Under the pieces are notes generated by a model. It had not been told where the DNA came from and ran no database searches. It saw only the letters and a program-made list of their open reading frames with translations. A stretch of DNA of 48,563 nt, taken from the NCBI GenBank assembly GCA_035569235.1, contig DATMND010000412.1:1-48563 (forward strand), given 5' to 3'. Both the position numbers and the translations under genes were made by a program. This document shows, in pieces, positions 23,047 to 32,700 of the stretch (position 1 is its first letter; each line of letters starts with the position of its first letter). The stretch comes from JAMXLO01 sp035569235. GTDB taxonomy: Bacteria; Pseudomonadota; Alphaproteobacteria; Acetobacterales; Acetobacteraceae.

Positions 23047-23667
23047 TTATCCTCCCGTCGCATTCAGGTATCGGTCGATACCGAAGTTCCAGACCACGAG
23101 GACGTCCGTGAACGCATCGCCCGGCATCGAGCCCGCGCCCGGCGAAGGGGCGGCGTCCAGCACGAAGCCGTAGATCCGCACGGCCAGCGCGGCACCGGCG
23201 GCGATGGAGGCCGACAGCAGGTTGACCTTGCTGTTGCCGGTCTGAGGATTGTTCTGCCCGAGCTGCCCCAGCGCCCCGTTGAAACCGATCTTATCCGGCG
23301 TCACCGGCCCGTCGGCCTGGACACGCATCACGACATGCGGGTTGTCCAGAATCTTGACCTTCACGTCGCTCACGCCGCTGGAGAAAAGCCCGGCGGGCAG
23401 ATACTGCGAATTGACGAACCCGCGTATCGGGTCCTGCCAACTGCAACCCTGGAAAATACCAATCACCCCCGGCACACCGGCTGTTGGACTTGCCGCGAGG
23501 GGAACTACACTACCGCCCTGTAGGCCGACGGGGTCGCCAAAGTAACAGCCCTGAGTGGCAATCGCCGAGGGATTCTGAATCGGATACGTGTGCATCCCCC
23601 CGCTGAAATACTGCTCGCCCAGAATCTTTACGCCCCGAAGACCATACGGACCTGAGATCTGGCCCAT
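23047..23667 (-). CDS. Head protein, probably decoration/capsid-stabilising, 206 aa
   Basis: Starts MGQISGPYGLRGVKILGEQY. It contains a GDPVGLQGGSVVPL segment, GVPGVIGIFQGCSWQD, DVKVKILDNPHVVMRVQADG and a C-terminal FGIDRYLNATGG. The GVFQG...VQADG pattern is common in small head proteins encoded beside the capsid gene. ATG at 23667 has AAGGA upstream; a longer frame from 23766 is not supported. Three bases separate it from the capsid gene. Confidence 0.75.
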   Translation of the reverse strand: MGQISGPYGLRGVKILGEQYFSGGMHTYPIQNPSAIATQGCYFGDPVGLQGGSVVPLAASPTAGVPGVIGIFQGCSWQDPIRGFVNSQYLPAGLFSSGVSDVKVKILDNPHVVMRVQADGPVTPDKIGFNGALGQLGQNNPQTGNSKVNLLSASIAAGAALAVRIYGFVLDAAPSPGAGSMPGDAFTDVLVVWNFGIDRYLNATGG

Positions 23668-23704
23668 ACATGATCCTTGTCTGCCGCAGAGCGGCCTTGG
23701 TTGG

Positions 23705-24220
23705 TTACGGCTGCTGGTTGGGACCGTTGGCGCGCTTGTTGTTGCGGCGCTCGCCCTCCGGCCCAAAGCCGCGAGAGACCGTCGAGTAGTGTTCGCGGAA
23801 CATGGTACGCATGCGCGGGTCCTCTTCGGATTCGAGCTGGTCGTTCACCGATTTCATCTGGGCTCGTGCCATGCGTTCGTAGTGTTCCTTGCGCCTCGTG
23901 ATCGAACTCGCGGGTGCGCTGCACAACAACAGGCCTCCTACCTCGACGCTCTCCGGCCAGCGCGACCCTTGGTCGGAGAGGATCTTCAGCTCGGGGTACT
24001 CGGTGGCCATGACGGCAACCCATCCCTCCCTGAAGGCGGTAGAGACATTCACCGGATCGCTCTGACCCATGGCCGACGTTCTAATCCAGCGATGGACCAT
24101 CGACGGGCGTTGATGCGGGTCCGGCAGCGCATTCGGAGGCAACCACGTTTTCTCCCTCGACTCTGCCTCACGGCTCTGTTCGTCCCTCGGCAGCCTACTG
24201 TCGTTTGGTAGAGATGTCAT
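23705..24220 (-). CDS. Conserved head-module protein of unknown function, 171 aa
   Basis: It reads KTWLPPNALPDPHQRPSMVH, then RWIRTSAMGQSDPVNVSTAF, REGWVAVMATEYPEL and VEVGGLLLCSAPA, and ends in a charged helical and Asn/Gln-rich tail (RRNNKRANGPNQQP). The order W-PP-LP, RW-R-S, NVS, REGW, YPEL, GGLLLC is one I have seen repeatedly between scaffold and capsid genes. Role unknown; virion assembly is likely. GGAGGGGAG precedes the ATG, which lies inside the 3' end of the scaffold gene (26-base overlap). Confidence 0.75.
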   Translation of the reverse strand: MTSLPNDSRLPRDEQSREAESREKTWLPPNALPDPHQRPSMVHRWIRTSAMGQSDPVNVSTAFREGWVAVMATEYPELKILSDQGSRWPESVEVGGLLLCSAPASSITRRKEHYERMARAQMKSVNDQLESEEDPRMRTMFREHYSTVSRGFGPEGERRNNKRANGPNQQP

Positions 24221-25205
24221 GGTAGCTCCCCTCCTGCTTTCCTTCGTCTCGGACTAACTGCATCGCGTATTGCTCGTTAGTAAGACCGAGCGAACGCGCG
24301 AGCGTAACTTGGCTTTCGGTGAGCACGACGTGGCGCGGCCCGCGCTTGGGCTCCGCCGTTCCGTTGGTGCGCGTGGCCCCCGCCACCGCCACCGGGCGGC
24401 TCCCGCCCTCCGGCTTTTCCGGCTTTTCCTTCTCGCCAAACCGGCTGGGGAAGGTGGCGCGCAGCTCGCGATCAATCGTGCCCCAATATTCCTTGGGATT
24501 GTTGAGTTCGGTGATGCCCTGCTTCACGAGCGCATCGTGCACGCCCAGGGCGAAGCCGCGCATCTTTTCTTCGCCCGGCTGGTTGAACCAGGGATTGCGC
24601 CGCAGCCAAGCGTCTGTGGCCTCGCTGTTTTGCGGCGGCTGCTGCGGAACGGGTGTAGCCGGTTGCGCCGGAGGACCCGGCTCACCGTCCTTGACCGGCG
24701 GCTGCGCGGGCCGCAGAAGGCGCAGCCGGTCGCGCTCGCTGACGGCCTGCGCGATCTCCTCCTGCGCCGCCAGCTCCTGCGCCGTGTCGTTATTGTTGCG
24801 CGCCTGTAGGAAGCGGCTCTTGGCCTGCGCCAGCTGCGCGTCGGCGCGCTGCAGGGCCTGCTCGATCAGCGCATGCTCGCTGCGCTGCGTCGAGGTCCTC
24901 AGCTGCTGGTTTTCCTGGTAGAGCTGCTGCGCCAGATTGGTGGCGGTGGCCACGTCCCGGGTGGACTGCACCACCCGCCGCCGCCATTCCTGATTGGCGA
25001 TGTGCAGGCTCTTGATGCGCTTCTGGGCGTCCTTGGCGTACTTGCCGATTTCATCGTCCGGCGGCAGCGAGTCGAGCTTCTCGACTTCCTCGTCGGTCAG
25101 CTGCGGCTTGCCGGGTTTCTCGTCGTAAGGCTGCACCTCGACGGTGACGCCACCTTCGGCTACGTCCACGTCCACTTCCGGCGGCGCTTTGGGTTCGTCA
25201 GCCAT
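24195..25205 (-). CDS. Probable capsid scaffold protein, 336 aa
   Basis: An acidic N-terminus (MADEPKAPPEVDVDVAEGG) precedes a long helical, Gln/Ala-rich coiled coil (about residues 60-180). A Pro-rich linker, a WLRRNPWF segment and a basic C-terminus follow. The C-terminus ends with RHVVLTESQVTLARSLGLTN and EQYAMQLVRD, a helix-turn-helix-like end typical of phage scaffolds that bind the capsid. Position two genes before the capsid gene supports this. ATG at 25205 overlaps the previous stop; the longer frame from 25343 reads through another gene. Confidence 0.78.
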   Translation of the reverse strand: MADEPKAPPEVDVDVAEGGVTVEVQPYDEKPGKPQLTDEEVEKLDSLPPDDEIGKYAKDAQKRIKSLHIANQEWRRRVVQSTRDVATATNLAQQLYQENQQLRTSTQRSEHALIEQALQRADAQLAQAKSRFLQARNNNDTAQELAAQEEIAQAVSERDRLRLLRPAQPPVKDGEPGPPAQPATPVPQQPPQNSEATDAWLRRNPWFNQPGEEKMRGFALGVHDALVKQGITELNNPKEYWGTIDRELRATFPSRFGEKEKPEKPEGGSRPVAVAGATRTNGTAEPKRGPRHVVLTESQVTLARSLGLTNEQYAMQLVRDEGKQEGSYHDISTKRQ

Positions 25206-25636
25206 CAGGCCCTCTCGATCTCCCCGGGATCGGTGACGACGGCGAGCACCGTGTCGTCGTTGATCAGCGCGTAGAGATGGTTGCGCACCATGAAACGCGT
25301 GCCCGAGTAGGGCCGCATGATGATGCAGTCGCCCGGCTGGCACCAGGGCTTCTGAAACCGCTTCTCATCCTTGTAGGCCTCCGGCCCCAGCTCGATCACG
25401 AGCGCCCAGAGCTGGGCCTGCCATTCCCGGTCGCGCACCTCATCCGGCATCACCAGATTGGAATTCTGCCAGCGCTTCAGATACTCCTCGGGCGGCAGGA
25501 TCTGCACCAGGACGCGAAACCCGGTGGGGTGCAAGGTCTGGTCGATCCGGTCGTCCTCGCTGATTGCGGGTTTCACAATCGGATCAAGCCGCAATGGCTC
25601 CGCTAACGGCAACGCGACCGGCGTCATCGATTCCAT
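25205..25636 (-). CDS. GroES-like phage protein, 143 aa
   Basis: It contains GFRVLVQILPPEEYLKRW, EWQAQLWALVIELGPEAYKD, KPWCQPGDCIIMRPYSGTRF and YALINDDTVLAVVTDP. This corresponds to the core beta-barrel of the co-chaperonin family, with a mobile-loop-like insert. Phage versions are thought to help capsid folding with host GroEL. ATG at 25636 has GGGAG about 8 bases upstream and avoids overlapping the previous gene; starts at 25654 and 25627 are alternatives. It sits directly before the scaffold, consistent with head assembly. Confidence 0.75.
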   Translation of the reverse strand: MESMTPVALPLAEPLRLDPIVKPAISEDDRIDQTLHPTGFRVLVQILPPEEYLKRWQNSNLVMPDEVRDREWQAQLWALVIELGPEAYKDEKRFQKPWCQPGDCIIMRPYSGTRFMVRNHLYALINDDTVLAVVTDPGEIERA

Positions 25637-25640
25637 CCCA

Positions 25641-25856
25641 TCACTCCCGCACATCCGAATCCTCGTCCAGATTGAATCTGTGGCGGATTTCCGACAATTC
25701 CTTAATGGCTACACGTATACCATGAATTTGGCCGCACAGGTACTGGTAGTTGGCCTTGGTCCCCGATTCGAGCTGGTCGCGCAGCCTTTCAAGTTGCTCC
25801 ACAAGAGCCTTCTCGTAAGCATATTCCCAGCCCCGGGAACCGACCAGTTGCCTCAT
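25641..25856 (-). CDS. Small conserved-looking phage protein, 71 aa
   Basis: A helical protein, MRQLVGSRGWEYAYEKALVE then LERLRDQLESGTKANYQYLC and IHGIRVAIKELSEIRHRF, with an acidic tail. The repeated helix pattern suggests a small helical bundle. Comparable proteins accompany head genes in other phages but have no known function. The start overlaps the upstream stop (ATGA). Confidence 0.7.
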   Translation of the reverse strand: MRQLVGSRGWEYAYEKALVEQLERLRDQLESGTKANYQYLCGQIHGIRVAIKELSEIRHRFNLDEDSDVRE

Positions 25857-26803
25857 TTCAGCACGACGGTCACGCCGCCCTTGTCCTTCTTCATCGGCTT
25901 CGCCTGCTTGTCGTGGCCGTAGGCGTTGGTGCGGATCTGCTTGCGCAGATCGTCCAGCCGCCGCGCCCCGGCCTTGGTCGAGCCGTCGCCCAGCGCCGCC
26001 ACCGTCGGCGCGTCGATCACATACTCGCCGTCACTGAGCAGCACCGGGCGGCCCGAAGGCGTGGTGCCCTCGATCTCGTCGCTCTGCCCGGTGCCCTGGC
26101 CATGGAGCAGGCCTCCGCCCGCCTGCTGCAGCAGTGGGTTCTGCTCGGCCTCCTGGTCCTCCTGGCCGCCAGCGGGCGGGCCGCCTTCCTCGCCTTCCTC
26201 GCCCTGCGCCTGCTGGTGGTGCTGCTCGAGCAGCTGCTGGAGGTCGGCCAGCGCGCGCGGCCCGAAGGCCTGGACAAAGGCCTTGATGTCGCCCTCCGGG
26301 TCCGGGCTCTGCCCGTCGAGCGCCGCCATCGCGTTGAGCACGATCTCGCGCTCCTGCTGCTCATTGGACGACATCTGGTCGTCGGGCGACTGCACCTCGC
26401 CCAGGTCCGGTGGCTGGCCCTCGTTCTCGTCGTCCGGGCCGTCCACCTCGCCGCCGCCCTGGTAGACGAACTGCGACTCGGCGGTCGGGGCGCGCACCAG
26501 ATCCCGGCCACTGAAGGGAGCCCGCGTGGCCAGCTGCAGGAACTGGCGGAACTGCGGATCGGGGTTGTAGAGGTTGGGATGCGAGGCGGCAGCGATCTCC
26601 CCCACCGGGTTGCTCAGGCCGCCGCCGCCCTGCAGGTGCAGGCTGCGCTGGAGATGCGGCATGGTGTGCTTCAGCGAGCCCAGCCCCGCCGACTGGCGGG
26701 TCGTGCGCAGGCCGGGATCTCTGAACTCACGCGAAGCATAGTCGGGCGCGAGCTTGCGCTCCATGCTGCGGATCGGATTGGTGTAGCCAGCCGTTGTGTT
26801 CAT
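25853..26803 (-). CDS. Conserved virion-associated protein with LSDGEYVIDAP motif, 316 aa
   Basis: The N-terminal part contains MNTTAGYTNPIRSMERKLAP, then a Gly-rich segment and YQGGGEVDGPDDENEGQPP. A Gln/Glu-rich acidic middle follows. The C-terminal LLSDGEYVIDAPTVAALGDG, KAGARRLDDLRKQIR and a basic tail are characteristic of a family found in many podovirus-like phages. Its role is not established; presence in the head-tail module suggests a virion component. The ATG at 26803 is selected by the 4-base overlap with the preceding stop; a longer frame to 27523 is a shadow of the nozzle gene. Confidence 0.75.
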   Translation of the reverse strand: MNTTAGYTNPIRSMERKLAPDYASREFRDPGLRTTRQSAGLGSLKHTMPHLQRSLHLQGGGGLSNPVGEIAAASHPNLYNPDPQFRQFLQLATRAPFSGRDLVRAPTAESQFVYQGGGEVDGPDDENEGQPPDLGEVQSPDDQMSSNEQQEREIVLNAMAALDGQSPDPEGDIKAFVQAFGPRALADLQQLLEQHHQQAQGEEGEEGGPPAGGQEDQEAEQNPLLQQAGGGLLHGQGTGQSDEIEGTTPSGRPVLLSDGEYVIDAPTVAALGDGSTKAGARRLDDLRKQIRTNAYGHDKQAKPMKKDKGGVTVVLK

Positions 26804-27102
26804 TTGTCTTGCTCCGTCACGACGCTCACGTAAAAGGCTCCGGGTGAACCGAGCGGCGGCGCGGCCCGGTAGAGATAGAAAGTGCCCGTCGGCAGACCGA
26901 CCGTGCTGGCCTGCGAACCGGGAACCGTGCCAGTGGGATCGACGACCACCGGGGCCGTCGCGATGTAGTTGGCCGCAACCACCTCGGCTTCCGCCGTGCT
27001 CTGCAGCATAAACTGATTCACCGCGTTGACCAGCTTGGCGATATACGACGGATCGTAGGTCGCGGGCGGATCGGGCAAGGGCTGTCGGATGATACGTGCC
27101 AT
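26800..27102 (-). CDS. Small structural-module protein, 100 aa
   Basis: Starts MARIIRQPLPDPPATYDPSY. It has a helical part (IAKLVNAVNQFMLQSTAEAE) and beta-strand-like segments (GTFYLYRAAP; AFYVSVVTEQ). The PLPxPP-TYD start followed by a helix recurs in phage structural operons. Function unknown. It lies 3 bases from the nozzle gene and overlaps the following gene by 4 bases. Confidence 0.65.
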   Translation of the reverse strand: MARIIRQPLPDPPATYDPSYIAKLVNAVNQFMLQSTAEAEVVAANYIATAPVVVDPTGTVPGSQASTVGLPTGTFYLYRAAPPLGSPGAFYVSVVTEQDK

Positions 27103-27105
27103 GCG

Positions 27106-29028
27106 CTACCGCCTTCCATCCTGCTGCCAGTCGGCGCGGATCGTGCCCAGCCGCCAGCCCACTCCCAAGGCGTCGGACTGAAACCGGAAACTGATCTGCC
27201 GCTCCCGCAGGCGGAGATACTGCTGGCCCGTCATCGTCGTCACCGTCAACACGGCCAGCGTGGCCTTGGGCTTCAACGGCTCGCTGCGCCCGAAAATAGT
27301 GACGCCGAGCGCCTGCTGCGAGCCGTCGCCGCGAAAGACCACGTCGGGAATGAAGCGCTGCAGGTACAGGTAGTGGTCGCCGCCGTCGGCGTCGATGTCG
27401 GCGGAATCGATCCAAGAAACCAGGGGCTGGCCGTTGGCGTCGTCGCCGTACTCGTGATAGTAGATCAGGCTGTTGGTGCGATCCGTCGCCACCGGGTGAT
27501 TGGCGCGGCCCATGTCGAGCCACGCGGTGCGGTCAATCGTTCCCACGCTCCACAGCTGCTCGCCATAGTTGTAGATCACGTACGAGTCGTTCTCTTGCGA
27601 ATTGGCCGAGGGGTAGAACCACCAGACCTCGCTCATCGCGTGGTTGTGCCCGGCATAGACCTTGTAGGCCTGCGTGTAATTCAGGTTGCTGAAGACGAAA
27701 TCTTTGACGCTGCACGGCAGCTCCTGAACGGTCCCGGTGTAGCTGTAGAAAAGCCCTCTGTCCATCCACATGACGACGCTGGCCGCGTTGATCATGGCGT
27801 TAGGCCCGATGATCGACAGGTTCTGCGCGACCGGCTGGAAGCCGAACACGTAGGGCATCCCGATGTATTGCTGCAGCCACAGGCCGAGGTCGGTCCAGAT
27901 CAGGATCTGGCCGCCAGCGGTGCGCAAGGCGCAGATGATGTAGCTCCCGGCGGAGAGCGGCTGCGAACCGGCGTCGTTGGTTCTCAGCGGCGTCCAGTCA
28001 TACGCGTTCTCCTGGGAGGACCAGCGCACGAGCAGCGGGTCGGCCTTCGTCTCGCCAAAGTCCGGGCAGCCGTAGGCGATCAGGTGCCGGTCGTTGGGCG
28101 AGGTCAAGATCTGCATCGCAGTCGCGGGCACATCGGAGGGCACGTAATCGACGCCGTCGATATTGACCTCCTGGGTCAACGGCAGGGCGGTCCACAACAG
28201 GCCCATCGACGCGTGCCAGTAATAGATCGGGCCGCCGCGCACGTTGGCCACCAAGTCCTCGCCGAAATTATCCAGACTCCACAGGCGGATCTGATTGATC
28301 GTGGGATCGACCGGGTTGAGCGTCTTGGGATTAAAGGCGACACCCCAGCCGGTCGCCGGAGGCGAAGGCGCTGGCCTCGGACCCATGGTCACGTACCAGC
28401 CACCCCAGGGCGGAACGCCCCAACCCTGGCCGACCACCGCATCCTGCAGGCCGCTCGAGATGTAGAAGGTGGCCGTCGGCGTGCCGCCGCCCGAGACCGG
28501 CGTGGCCGAGGCCGTCTGCGCCGGAGCCAGGAAGAGCAGGTAGTCCGGATTGTCGCCGTAATAGCCGGTCACCTGGAACTGCTGGCCGTTGAGCATCGCG
28601 GGCGTGAAGACGTCGAAGCCGGTCGCGCCGCTCAGCGTGAAGTAGTCACCGATAGCGGCCCCGTTCGAAGGCGCATGAACGTACATGTACGGGCTGGTTG
28701 CGCCCAAGGCAGTGAGCGGGTTCGTCCCGAGCGTCTGGGTCAGCCGCACCGGCGTGAGGTCGTAATACGAGTTCGACCACAGGATATACAGCTTGTCGCT
28801 CGTGCCCAGCCCCAGGTACTGTTGATTGCCCTCCTGGTTCGACCACTGGTGAATGTAGCGGCAGGTCCCGATGAACGGCGTGCTCACAATCGGAGTCCAG
28901 CCGCCGATCTTCTCCGGCATCCCGGCGCGGAACCTCACCTTGTCGCAGTCGTACCAGCCACCGGCCTGCGTGTAGCTGGTCGTCTCCTTGACAATGCCCG
29001 GCTGAAACTGGATCTTCGCAAGCGACAT
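27106..29028 (-). CDS. Tail nozzle / DNA-stabilisation-like structural protein, 640 aa
   Basis: N-terminal motif FQPGIVKETTSYTQAGGWYD, then CDKVRFRAGMPEKIGGWTPI, marks a widespread family of podovirus tail-tube distal proteins comparable in role to P22 gp10 or T7 gp12. Beta-propeller-like repeats follow (PNDRHLIAYG, WSSQENAYDWTPL, WTDLGLWLQQYIG, FYSYTGTVQELPCSVKDFV, EVWWFYPSANS). Length suits the family. ATG at 29028 begins the conserved part; upstream codons belong to a neighbouring gene. The exact counterpart is inferred, the family by pattern. Confidence 0.82.
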   Translation of the reverse strand: MSLAKIQFQPGIVKETTSYTQAGGWYDCDKVRFRAGMPEKIGGWTPIVSTPFIGTCRYIHQWSNQEGNQQYLGLGTSDKLYILWSNSYYDLTPVRLTQTLGTNPLTALGATSPYMYVHAPSNGAAIGDYFTLSGATGFDVFTPAMLNGQQFQVTGYYGDNPDYLLFLAPAQTASATPVSGGGTPTATFYISSGLQDAVVGQGWGVPPWGGWYVTMGPRPAPSPPATGWGVAFNPKTLNPVDPTINQIRLWSLDNFGEDLVANVRGGPIYYWHASMGLLWTALPLTQEVNIDGVDYVPSDVPATAMQILTSPNDRHLIAYGCPDFGETKADPLLVRWSSQENAYDWTPLRTNDAGSQPLSAGSYIICALRTAGGQILIWTDLGLWLQQYIGMPYVFGFQPVAQNLSIIGPNAMINAASVVMWMDRGLFYSYTGTVQELPCSVKDFVFSNLNYTQAYKVYAGHNHAMSEVWWFYPSANSQENDSYVIYNYGEQLWSVGTIDRTAWLDMGRANHPVATDRTNSLIYYHEYGDDANGQPLVSWIDSADIDADGGDHYLYLQRFIPDVVFRGDGSQQALGVTIFGRSEPLKPKATLAVLTVTTMTGQQYLRLRERQISFRFQSDALGVGWRLGTIRADWQQDGRR

Positions 29029-29030
29029 AG

Positions 29031-29447
29031 CTATTGGGCCAGAGGAGGACGGGCGAGCTGGCCGAGGCCCGCGCCCGACGCCTTGCCATCCACCTTGCCT
29101 TCCGTCAGCAGGCCGTCGATCTGGGCCAGCAAGGGCTCGAGCCATTGCCGGTCGGCCCCGATCAGATAACCCGGCTGCCACTCCTTGAGCATCTTGGTCA
29201 GGCGCGCCGACTCCTGCTCGTTAAATTCATACTCTCCGAGGGGGAGGTCTTTTGACACATCCCACTGCACCTGCTGCAGGCCGTTCACCAGCGTCACCTT
29301 GTAGTTGATCGCCGCCTTCTCCCGCGCCGAGAGTTCGATGCGGTCCTGCAGCTTCCAAAACATCCGCAGGTCGTCCAGGCTGGCGCGCTGCGCGCCCATC
29401 AGCGAATGCAGATTCAACCGCTGTGTATGATCCAGACTTAGCTTCAT
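29031..29447 (-). CDS. Hypothetical structural-module protein, 138 aa
   Basis: A helical protein starting MKLSLDHTQRLNLHSLMGAQ, followed by LRMFWKLQDRIELSAREKAA. A central beta segment (YKVTLVNGLQQVQWD) and a C-terminal helix and flexible tail follow. The combination of RLNLHxLMGxQ with ELxxxEKxxI and QWD recurs in phage genomes next to nozzle genes. GAGGAGA precedes the ATG. Function unknown. Confidence 0.7.
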   Translation of the reverse strand: MKLSLDHTQRLNLHSLMGAQRASLDDLRMFWKLQDRIELSAREKAAINYKVTLVNGLQQVQWDVSKDLPLGEYEFNEQESARLTKMLKEWQPGYLIGADRQWLEPLLAQIDGLLTEGKVDGKASGAGLGQLARPPLAQ

Positions 29448-29458
29448 ATGTAATCTCC

Positions 29459-29746
29459 TCACATCATTTTGTTGATCGTTACTTCCACGCTGGCCTGCAG
29501 AGCCGTATCGGTGATCGCGGGACCATCGGCCTGCACCTCCGCGTCCATCACGGTGGGCGGCTGCGTCTGGGCCGCGACCATGTCAGGGTTCTGCAAGCAG
29601 TTCGCCGCCCAGCGCAGGCGAGTGTTGTGAGCCGCAGTGCCCGTCGGCTCGCCAATGATCGAGTCCGCGTATTTCAAGCACGCGACTTTGACGCGCCCCC
29701 GGAACTCCTGGTCCACCATCAAGGCTGCGGATTCATCGTAAGTCAT
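29459..29746 (-). CDS. Hypothetical structural-module protein, 95 aa
   Basis: It starts MTYDESAALMVDQEFRGRVK and continues ACLKYADSIIGEP, then LRWAANCLQNPDMVAAQ and AVQADG-like EVQADGPAITDTAL, with a hydrophobic C-terminus. This order is familiar from phage tail modules but unassigned. It overlaps the fibre stop and start region by 4 bases, so it is translated with the fibre gene. Confidence 0.7.
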   Translation of the reverse strand: MTYDESAALMVDQEFRGRVKVACLKYADSIIGEPTGTAAHNTRLRWAANCLQNPDMVAAQTQPPTVMDAEVQADGPAITDTALQASVEVTINKMM

Positions 29747-32700
29747 ATGGCGTTATTCTCCAATCTAAGTAATCGCTCGTTGATCTGACGCAGCGCATTC
29801 AGAATCATCCAGGTCAGGTCGCCCGTGTTTAGAGCAAGGACCTCGGTCTCCTCGCCAGCGATCACGCCGCGCGAGTGCCGCACGCAGGACGGGATCACTT
29901 CCGCCGCTTCCTGCGCAACCAGCCCGACACCCTCCATGCCATCCGGCATGCTGGCCTCGCCGTTGTAGGTGAATGCGGTGGGCCGCAGCTTCAGCAGTGT
30001 GTCCAGGCCTTCGGTAAATGGGCGAACGTTGCGCTTGGTACGCACATCAGAAATCACAGTCCAGGTATTGGTCCCAGGCTTGGCGGCGGAATCCTGACCG
30101 ATCTGTAACAGAAAATTCGGGACCGTCTGAGCGATGCCGATATTGCCTACAGAAGTGATCAGCAAACGCGCATCCGGCGTGCCGCTCCCTCCAGTTCTGA
30201 TCCACACACCTCCTGCGGAATCCGAGCCGATCCCCGCCCAGTTTCCAGAGCCTTGGTTATAAAACTGAATATTGGCATCGGTTGGCTGGATGGCGGTGTT
30301 GTTCCCGGTGGCTTGCCCGAAGGTATTGCCCTTTGCAGTGGTGGCAAAGCCAGCCGTGCAATGGATGGTCCCGGTAACATCCAGCGTATACCCTGAAGCA
30401 GCGGTCGATCCAATGACAACGCCGCCGCCGCTAGGATTGACCAGGAGGAGGCCGCTTGCCCCTCCAACCGTAGACTGAATTACACTCGCCCAGGCTCCGT
30501 TGAGCAGGGCATAACCCAGACATAGCCTATAAGCACCATTATTGCCTGCCTCACCAATCGTGATTTGATTAGCACTCGCAACCGTAGATATGGTGGTAGA
30601 AGGTATCACCGAAAGCAATTGCGCCGGAGATACAGTGCCGATGCCCACCAGACCGCCCGTCGTAATAGTCACCCGTGTAGTGCCGCCAGTTTGCAGAGCC
30701 AGCGGCCAAGCGGAAGAGTTGATGGCTACGCTCGTACCATCAACAAAACCGCCAAGGTCCATATTTACGCTTGAGTTTCCAAATCGCGCCGCCCACCCTC
30801 CCGCCGCCGTAGTCTCGACATCTAAAAGCCTTGCGGGTGACGTCGTCCCGATGCCACAAGAGCCCCCAGTTACGCACAGATACACGCTCCCGTTGCTAGC
30901 AAATTGCGAATATAAACCTCCGGTTTGGATATAAAGAGCGTTGTCGCCACCCACATACTCATCCCAAGAATTTGTTCCCCCCGCACGTTCGATGCGCAAG
31001 CCACTCAACGAATTAACCTGTTGTTTGATATGCAGGATCGTTCCTGGCGTATTCGTTCCAAAACCAGTATTTCCAGCTGCGTTGATGTACATACGCGACG
31101 TTGCCGCCAGCACATCATAGATCGCAAACTCCTGATTCGTTCCCGTGATCGCTCCCGATCCGATCTGCCACAACTGAGTACCGTCCTGCTTGTAGAATTG
31201 GATCACCGAAGAAAACGGAATCCCTGTTGATCCTGCCTGAAGTTGAAGCGTGAATTGGGCTGCGGCCTGTAAGTGTGTCGGAGAACCACCTATCACGGTC
31301 AAGTGACCATCAGGGCTCGCGGTGCCTATCCCCACATTGCCAGTTGGATCAATCCTCATCCGTTCACCAGCCACAGCAGCATTCATGGTCACAAAGGCGA
31401 GGCTGGCAGAGACTGCACTTGTGGTATGCGAGGAGAACACAGCAGTGACCTTCGCAGCCGTAGTTACTGTCCCTCCTGCATCGTTAGTGGCAAAAGTCAG
31501 ATCCGCAGTGTTATTGACGGTGAGGTCAGAATTGATCAACCGGATTGTCGTTGTCGATGCGTTGGTTACAATGGTGTTGGTGGAAGCTGCTTGGCAGTCG
31601 ATCAAGCGGGCTGGCGTTGAAGTACCTATACCCACCAGACCCGCCGCCGTGATCCGCATGCGCTCGGCGGAAACCACACTCGGCGCGCGAGTGATGAACA
31701 CAAGATCCAGTTGAGTATCCGGTGCGGTACTCATCCTCACCGCCGCAATGCCAGCGGCCACAGTCGAATTCCCTTGATATGTGCTCGTTATGCTAAAGCC
31801 GATGCCAGTGGCAGGGTTAGCTACCTGCGTTGGATTCTCAACCAGGACATCTCCCCAGGTGGTTACATCGCCCGCATTAAAAGCAGTCGTACGGACTCCC
31901 GTAACGGTCAACCTTTCAGAGGGCACCGTCGTTCCTATTCCCACCAGACCCGCCGGGGTGATCCGCATTCGCTCAAGACTATTGGTGTAGATCGCTATCG
32001 GGCGAGATGCTCCCACCGCCACCCAGTTCACTGCGCCGTTGTAATCGATGATGTAACTCGTTTGCGAGGACCCGGAACTCCAGACGATCCCGCAATTCGG
32101 CGGGCCAGGACTCGCATTGCCCGCCAGTTCCAGATACGTCGTGGAGCCATTCTCAAAGAACACTGTGGTGTAGCTTTGCGGAGAGAGGCCGCTCGCGCCG
32201 CTTGCGCCCCTGACCCAGAGCGGATAGGCCGCGTTCGCCACAACACCGATACCGATGGCACCCGCACTATTCAGCTTGAACCCCGCCGCATTGATGTCGC
32301 TCGTCCAGGGCGTTTGCGCTCCACCGCCGGTGGCAAGGGGAACGCCATTCACGCGGTAGACGCCGCCGACGAGATTCACATCGCCAGCGACTTCAAGCAG
32401 GTAAGTGGTCGGCGTGCGCCCGATGCCCACCAGACCCGCCGCTGTGATCCGCATGCGCTCCGTAAAGCTCGATCCCGTGCCGAAGGCAATGTCCCTCGTG
32501 GTGATCCAGAACGCGACCCGGCGCAGCGGCCCGCCGCCAGCAGTCGAACCGCCCAGCCCAAACTGAACCTGATCGTTCGAATCGTTGAGCAGCGCCATGC
32601 CGGGAGTCGAGCCCGGGTTGGTGTTCTGGGAGTAGACGTCAAAGCTCACCACCGCCGCGCTCTGCACGGTCAGCGCGCGCGACCCCGTCGCTGCGGTGCC